Of a DNA stretch of 64,000 nt, positions 27,123 through 64,000 are shown in pieces. The number at the start of each line of letters is the position of its first letter. Positions within the stretch are counted from its first letter, which is position 1. Made by a program: the position numbers and the translations under genes. Origin of the DNA: Sipunculus nudus (lineage: Eukaryota > Annelida > Sipuncula > Golfingiida > Sipunculidae); NCBI GenBank assembly GCA_026874595.1, contig CM049307.1:34700862-34764861 (forward strand), written 5' to 3'. Below the pieces are notes generated by a model, which was not told the origin of the DNA, ran no database searches, and saw only the letters and a list, made by a program, of their open reading frames with translations.

Positions 27123-27880
27123 GGCAAAGTTCAGCTTCCCATAACTCAGCCAAAAGTCACTGAACTGAGACCATTTGAACAAACTTGAATTATCAACATC
27201 TAAGGATAATTAATGTGTGAGATTTAAGAATTTGGCCAAGTGGTTTTTGAGAAGAAGATTTTTGTAGCCACTTAGCTAACATGGGCTGTTATGGCATATG
27301 ACTAAATTCAGCTTCCCATAACTTAGCCAAAAGTCACTGAACTGAGACCATTTGAACAATCTTGAATTATCAACATCTAAGGATAATTAGTGTGTGAGAT
27401 TTAAGAATTTGGCCCAGTGGTTTTTGAGAAAAAGATTTTTGTAGCCACTTAGCTAACATGGGCTGTTATGGCATATGACTAAATTCAGCTTCCCATAACT
27501 CAGCCAAAAGTCACTGAACTGAGACCATTTGAACAAACTTGAATTATCAACATCTCAGGATAATTAATGTGTGAGATTTAAGAATTTGGCCCAGTGGTTG
27601 TTGAGAAGAAGATTTTTGTAGCCACTTAGCTAAAATTGGCTGTTATGGCATATGACTAAATTCAGATCCCCATAACTCAGCCAAAAGTCACTGAACTGAG
27701 ACCATTTGAACAAACTTGAATTATCAACATCTAAGGATAATTAATGTGTGAGATTTAAGAATTTGGCCCAGTGGTTTTTGAGAAGAAGATTTTTGTAGCC
27801 ACTTAGCTAACATGGGCTGTTATGGCATATGACTAAATTCAGCTTCCCATAACTTAGCCAAAAGTCACTGAACTGAGACC
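27123..27880 (+). repeat. 177-bp tandem array, about four copies
   Basis: GACTAAATTC begins at 27300, 27477, 27654 and 27831, an exact 177-bp period. Copies differ at only a few positions, which implies recent amplification or homogenisation. Confidence 0.93.
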
Positions 27881-28527
27881 ATTTGAACAAACTTCAGAAA
27901 GCACTACCCTAGGATCATTTCTGTGTGATATTAAACAATTTGGCCTTTTCGTTTCAGAGAAGAAGTTATTTGTAGCTGTCAGTGTGATACGGGCACTGAT
28001 GACCCCGTACAAAAAAGGCCGATGCAGGTGGCGCCACCAATACCTCAATTTCAGATATGACTCATGTGACCAACATTGGCATAAAATTTGGTGATGATAG
28101 CTCCAGCCGTTTCTGAGATTTAAATTTTAATATGCTTTTTTGCACAGTTAACAAAGTTCAACCTCCTGTAACTCAGCCAAAAATCTCCGAACTGGAACCA
28201 TTGAACATACTTGAGAAAGATTGTTCCAGGGATCATTTCTGTGAAATATTGGACAATTTGGCTGGACAGTTTCAGAGAAGAAGATTTTTAAATTTTTTTT
28301 AGCTTTTTCCCTATAAAATCTAAGAAAATGCATTTAGAAAAAAAATAAACAAAATCCGATAGTTTTTTTCGATGACTGAATATTTGCAAAAAATTTGGTG
28401 ATGCTAGCTCCTGCCGTTTTTGAGATAGCTATGGTTAATGTACAGACTACGCAGGACGCAGGACGCACAACACACGACGCACGACGGACGACGCCGAACC
28501 ATCGCATAAGCTCACAGGTTCGCTAAT

Positions 28528-30189
28528 AAAATTAAAATACAACAAATTCTTATGTAATTTATTTAAATAATACTGGGCTAGGACATGTTGCCATAACTAT
28601 ATCAACTGACTTGTGTCCATATTTATTGACATTTTAATAACACCAAAATAAAATCAATTTCCTCCTACAGTACAGCTTTTGGCATTTTGACCATTCAACA
28701 ATACAGTAACATATAAATATATCAACAGTCCATGGGACATCCATATTCAGAATATGATTTATATTTTCTACTTCATCTGAACTTTATATAAAAGTTATGT
28801 ATCTTACAACAGTAACATAAATATTCAATATACAAGTACAAAACCTTAGACCTACATAACAATTGCCTACAGAATCCACTATATTCCTCAATAAAAGACT
28901 ATCTCTCTACAGGATATTATGAAGGAGACTTGACAAATCCTGCCTCCTCAAATTCAATAGGTTTGAACATATATTCCATTGCTTTTAAACAGTGTTCCAT
29001 GCATAAATCAACCTGCAGGTTTAAACACAGCCAAATAATATTCAAGTGGTCTCTGTAAATGGAACAAACTAATTTCAATCAACCAACTAATGGAGATCAA
29101 TCAATAAGGGATAACATAGCAAACATATGTCTTTGGAGTTTGGAATGAAAGGCATTATATCAGTAGCTATATCAGTATATATGTACATGTCATATAATTT
29201 TAGAATATACATTATGGAAACATGAAAGGTCTTCACTGATTTTAATTTATATGTTAATCTATTAAAAATATGAAACCACAAACTTAAGGAATTTATGCAA
29301 GTTATTGTCAATGTCATAAAAACAGTGCCAGACATAAACACTAATATTTATGTAAATGAATGCCCCTCATAGGTTTCACCATTTTTAATTTATTTCACTT
29401 CTGGTCTAAATCACTAATTGTCTTCACATCTAATTTTATATTAGAAAATGTCAATAATAGAACCTACACATCGTGGGTTTATTAACAGAGAGTTGCATGT
29501 GCTGAAGCACAGCAGGGATCACTGTTGAGCCCTGTGTAAAGAAAAGGGGTCATGATACATGATGACACCTGGACGCACTCCCTGACAGGCGCCCCTAGAA
29601 GGTTTTACCCACAAAAACATGTTGCATATATTTCATGACAGTCATTTATTTATATATGTCAGTGTGTCCTTACCATACACTAGGTGTCTATAGTGGCAAA
29701 ATTATGTACTTTGTTTATTTCTACAGCTAACCTATCATTATGAAAGATGAATATTGACATTCATGTACTAGACATAGGCCATACCTTACAGATAATTGCC
29801 ACTGAAGTACTGTGTTACAGGAGGCCATATGTTAAGACTAAACAAGGGTAAATAATCATCAACAAAATTAACATGTGGGTATAAATTCACATACTCTATG
29901 ATAGTGACTGCATCATCTAAACTATTAGCTGCATAATTTTGTATTAAATATGTTGGATAATAACATGAAAATAGACGCTGCTGCACAGACAGTTTATATA
30001 TAACCAGTTTTTCCTCTTGGAATGTACAGTATTGATACCAACTTACAACTGTGGGCGTAAAACTATTAACATCCATGTATAATTGGGTAGAGGTAATGGA
30101 CATAAAAAGATTATGCATATTCCGCTTAGCCTATCTTTTCCACAGGAGTGCCATTTTTTGATTACATATATTTGTATTCTGATGGTGGC
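28528..30189. other. Intergenic/3'-flanking sequence of GAA, no gene recognised
   Basis: Only short ORFs and no known repeat end. May include GAA 3' UTR if a distal poly(A) site is used. Confidence 0.35.
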
Positions 30190-30195
30190 TTTATT
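30190..30195 (-). terminator. Candidate GAA polyadenylation signal (AATAAA)
   Basis: Minus-strand AATAAA about 450 bases after the GAA stop codon. Other sites are possible; there is no transcript evidence. Confidence 0.3.
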
Positions 30196-30642
30196 CTCCT
30201 AAGTGTTGATGTTGCCTTTTCATTATTGTTTCCCCATTTCATAAGCAATCCTACTATCTGAACACAGTTCTATTTGAAAGTTTAAAAAGAAACTTTAAAG
30301 CAAACTCAGGTCTGTTATAATTCGATTTTTTCTAGATAATGTAAAATGAAAGCCTCAATAAAAACAATACTAATATTGCACTCTGCAGCAGTTTTAAAAT
30401 ATAATTAAACTTGTATTTGACAACACAATAAATCATTTAAAGTAATAAACCATTAAGACCACAACCACGATTAAATCAATGAGCAATGAGATAAATATGT
30501 TATCTGGTGGACCATGGTTACCCTGTATGTCATATCTACAAGAACATCTTGGTGACAACAAGACTGAGTAAATCAGGGATGGGTTAGGTGGGTTGTCATT
30601 AAATGCATTGTTTGCAGGACACCATCTTCCTCTGCATCATCA

Positions 30643-62188
<31,546 letters not shown>

Positions 62189-62854
62189 GTTTATGATTCA
62201 GGTAGGAATCACTTGACTCTGGAGTTCCTGAACATAAATACAAACATAATCAATCATAATGAATATATACAGTGACAAAGTAACAAACAAAATAAGAAAT
62301 TTCTTGGCATAGAAGATGCCATAGTATCCCCAGACAATTAAGGCGTACCCCTTTCTAAAATAATCCCCCTTCTTCAGAAGCATAAACTGACATATGACAA
62401 GGCCAAGACCACCAGGGTCATAGTCACAAATGTATGAACTTCTTGAAGGGGACAATTCACATATCAAATTTAAAGAAAAGAAAACAAGTTATTCAAAAAT
62501 ATTGGTACATATACACAGCGTATGAGCGCGCATGGAACTCTGCCAATGGTCTGCAGAATGAACAAATCTTACAACTATAGTCTGTTCCACTGATGGGCAC
62601 CCACTGAAATATGTTAATCTTTTCTAAATATCACAGAAAGTAAGCTGCAATGGAGGAATGAGGCATACTCCTTATTAACTAGATTGAAACCAAAACCATA
62701 CCTTGTTAAATATTTAAGTAATTCGTTAAAATCAAAATATGAGATAATTCTAAAAATAACAGTCCCTTTGTTACAACATCTTAACCAAACTGTCCAGTGA
62801 ATGGTACAAAGTTACAAAACCATGACTAATTTAATTTATTCACTTTAATATCAG
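62189..62854. promoter_or_regulatory. GAA upstream region
   Basis: An in-frame TGA precedes the GAA ATG, so the start is fixed unless a 5' UTR intron exists (TTCAG|GAAC near 62231 could be an acceptor). No TATA box was placed. The remainder shows no gene. Confidence 0.35.
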
Positions 62855-63108
62855 TGGGGGCGGTGGTGTAATGGTTAAGGTGTGGGGCTCACAATCGAGA
62901 GGCGGTGAGTTCGAATCCAGGTCAGACCCCAACCGTGCCAAGATCTTTGGGTACCAGTAAATACTGATAAGGTAATCTGCGATGGAATAGCCTCTTATCC
63001 AGGAGGAGTTTAACTCCTAAGTTGTTTCACGTTACAGAAACTGGGATAAGCTCCACCCTGATGAGGCATTAGGCTCAGGTATAAAAACCCAACAGACTTA
63101 ACCTTTTT
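62855..63108 (+). mobile_element. tRNA-derived SINE
   Basis: Head 62855-62930 has an A-box-like GGTGTAATGGTTAAGG and a B-box GGTGAGTTCGAATCC in tRNA-like spacing. It is followed by a non-tRNA body containing ACAGAAACTGGGATAAGC, CACCCTGATGAGGC and a 3' tail. It may belong to the molluscan V-SINE group (RUDI-like), which is from memory. No A-tail or target duplication was clear. Confidence 0.75.
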
Positions 63109-63214
63109 ACCTACCAAACAAACTTATGAAGGCATATGTAAATGCTCACATGGTGAAACAACTACATTTAAAGACTGTTGAATGGTTGTTGAGTGTCAAA
63201 ATTATTCTAACTAT

Positions 63215-63897
63215 GGACCCATGGGTCTTGACTCTCAGATGAATTTGATTGTAAGGATATTTCAATGCTGGACCATTACTTTTCAAGTACATGTGAACCA
63301 TGTATATGAAAATGCAAGTACTAAACAATTTGAACAAGAACCAATAACACAAACATCATTACTTAAATACTGGATTAGGTGCACAAAACACAAAATTGAT
63401 TGATTATATAAATCTTATCTGCCCAAAATCAAATAGCATGAGTTTTTTGTACTATAAACTTTCCTTTTCATATCATTGTTGACTGTACGATGGTCAACAG
63501 ACGAGGGACAATGCACACCATCGCATAAGCTCACAGGTTAGCTAAAAATATGAGGTGCCACCAGTATTCAGGAACTGAAGAAACTAATTATGATCAATAA
63601 GGGCATCACTAGATAACATTGCATCTAAATACTAACATTACTGTGATTTGATGGGAGAAAAAAACTACAGGAGTCACCACCAGTCTTATACAACTGAAGG
63701 AACTAGTCATGTTCATAAAACATACCTGGTTTAAGTGACCTCCCTGGATATTTACTAAGAAGTTTCTAGGTCCAGGAGTTAAGATTTGTGCCCTGCAAAC
63801 AGACACCCAGATGGCCGGGCACCTGGATGCCCTGATGGGAGACAGACAATGTGCCATTCCTATACCTCAGTTGACCTTCAAGTCAGCTGAGCTAAAA
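63215..63897 (+). mobile_element. CAGCTGAG-family element, copy 4, with a nested CACAGGTTCGC-family copy
   Basis: Outer ends: GGACCCATGGGTCTTGACTC at 63215 and AGTCAGCTGAGCTAAAAAT ending about 63897. Inside, about 63248-63547 is a short CACAGGTTCGC-family copy: ATGCAAGTACTAAACAATTT matches its 5' interior and CACAGGTTAGC its 3' end, after which the outer element resumes (GGTGCCACCAGTATTCAGGA). Confidence 0.65.
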
Positions 63898-64000
63898 ATT
63901 GTAATTGTAGTAAAAGTGAGACTGCTAACCCATGACAGAAGCCATGCCTCTTGGCTAAAAAGGTTCAGTAGAAAAAGAAGGTTGTAACTATATAAATGTT

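Larger units (their letters stand above)
25563..28527 (+). mobile_element. CACAGGTTCGC-family repeat element, copy c (carries 22-bp and 177-bp arrays)
   Basis: Starts ACAAGGCCTACAGGCC with GCGAACCTGTG at 25583-25593; ends CACAGGTTCGC at 28513-28523 then TAA. Internal order: GGTGGCACCACCAG/GGCGACACCTG heterodimer unit, 'ACTGAGTGAACTCTTGACCTG' blocks, a 22-bp array, a 177-bp array, a GGTGGCGCCACC palindrome (28027-28038), and a CGCAGGACGCACGACGGACG tract near the end. No transposase ORF. Confidence 0.8.

Noticed and set aside
62861..62930. Functional tRNA gene
   Set aside because: Boxes A and B are recognisable, but the acceptor stem does not close well and the sequence continues into a SINE body.

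Overview
The window is animal nuclear DNA. It is AT-rich, has long introns, many interspersed repeats, and GT-AG introns on the minus strand. The organism is most likely a bivalve mollusc. That is an inference: many repeats carry internal tandem arrays, an ACGG-rich tract and a 3' hairpin, as I recall for 'pearl'-type elements of bivalves, and there is a tRNA-headed SINE. No species can be named from this sequence alone.

Two complete protein-coding genes were assembled exon by exon, both on the minus strand. PEX6, the peroxisomal AAA+ ATPase, has 19 coding exons between 22880 (ATG) and 8864 (stop). The spliced CDS is 3207 nt, or 1068 aa, and every exon junction keeps frame. A GH31 acid alpha-glucosidase (GAA-like) has 19 coding exons between 62188 (ATG) and 30643 (stop). 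Its spliced CDS is 3000 nt, or 999 aa, with an N-terminal membrane anchor, a trefoil domain and a complete GH31 active site. PEX6 acts in recycling the peroxisomal import receptor, while GAA hydrolyses glycogen in lysosomes. I see no functional link beyond adjacency.

Layout: 1-8863 is downstream of PEX6 and is mostly repeats, including a 278-bp tandem array. 8864-22880 is PEX6, with repeats in introns 2, 5 and 14. 22881-30642 is intergenic, with an ATT microsatellite and a 3-kb repeat element holding a 177-bp array. 30643-62188 is GAA, whose introns hold most of the mobile DNA. That includes a 145-bp array element, two terminal-inverted-repeat elements flanked by TA, and one possible nested small-protein exon. 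62189-64000 holds the 5' side of GAA, a SINE, and a nested pair of repeat elements.

The most interesting non-genic signal is a set of repeat families built to one plan: conserved ends, an interchangeable internal tandem array of exact period (145, 177, about 180 or 278 bp), often an ACGG-like tract, and a 3' palindrome or inverted repeat followed by TAA/TAAAA. One family has identical 11-bp subterminal inverted repeats (GCGAACCTGTG / CACAGGTTCGC) around quite different cargo. This fits non-autonomous Helentron/pearl-type elements, but no transposase or Rep/helicase gene lies in the window.
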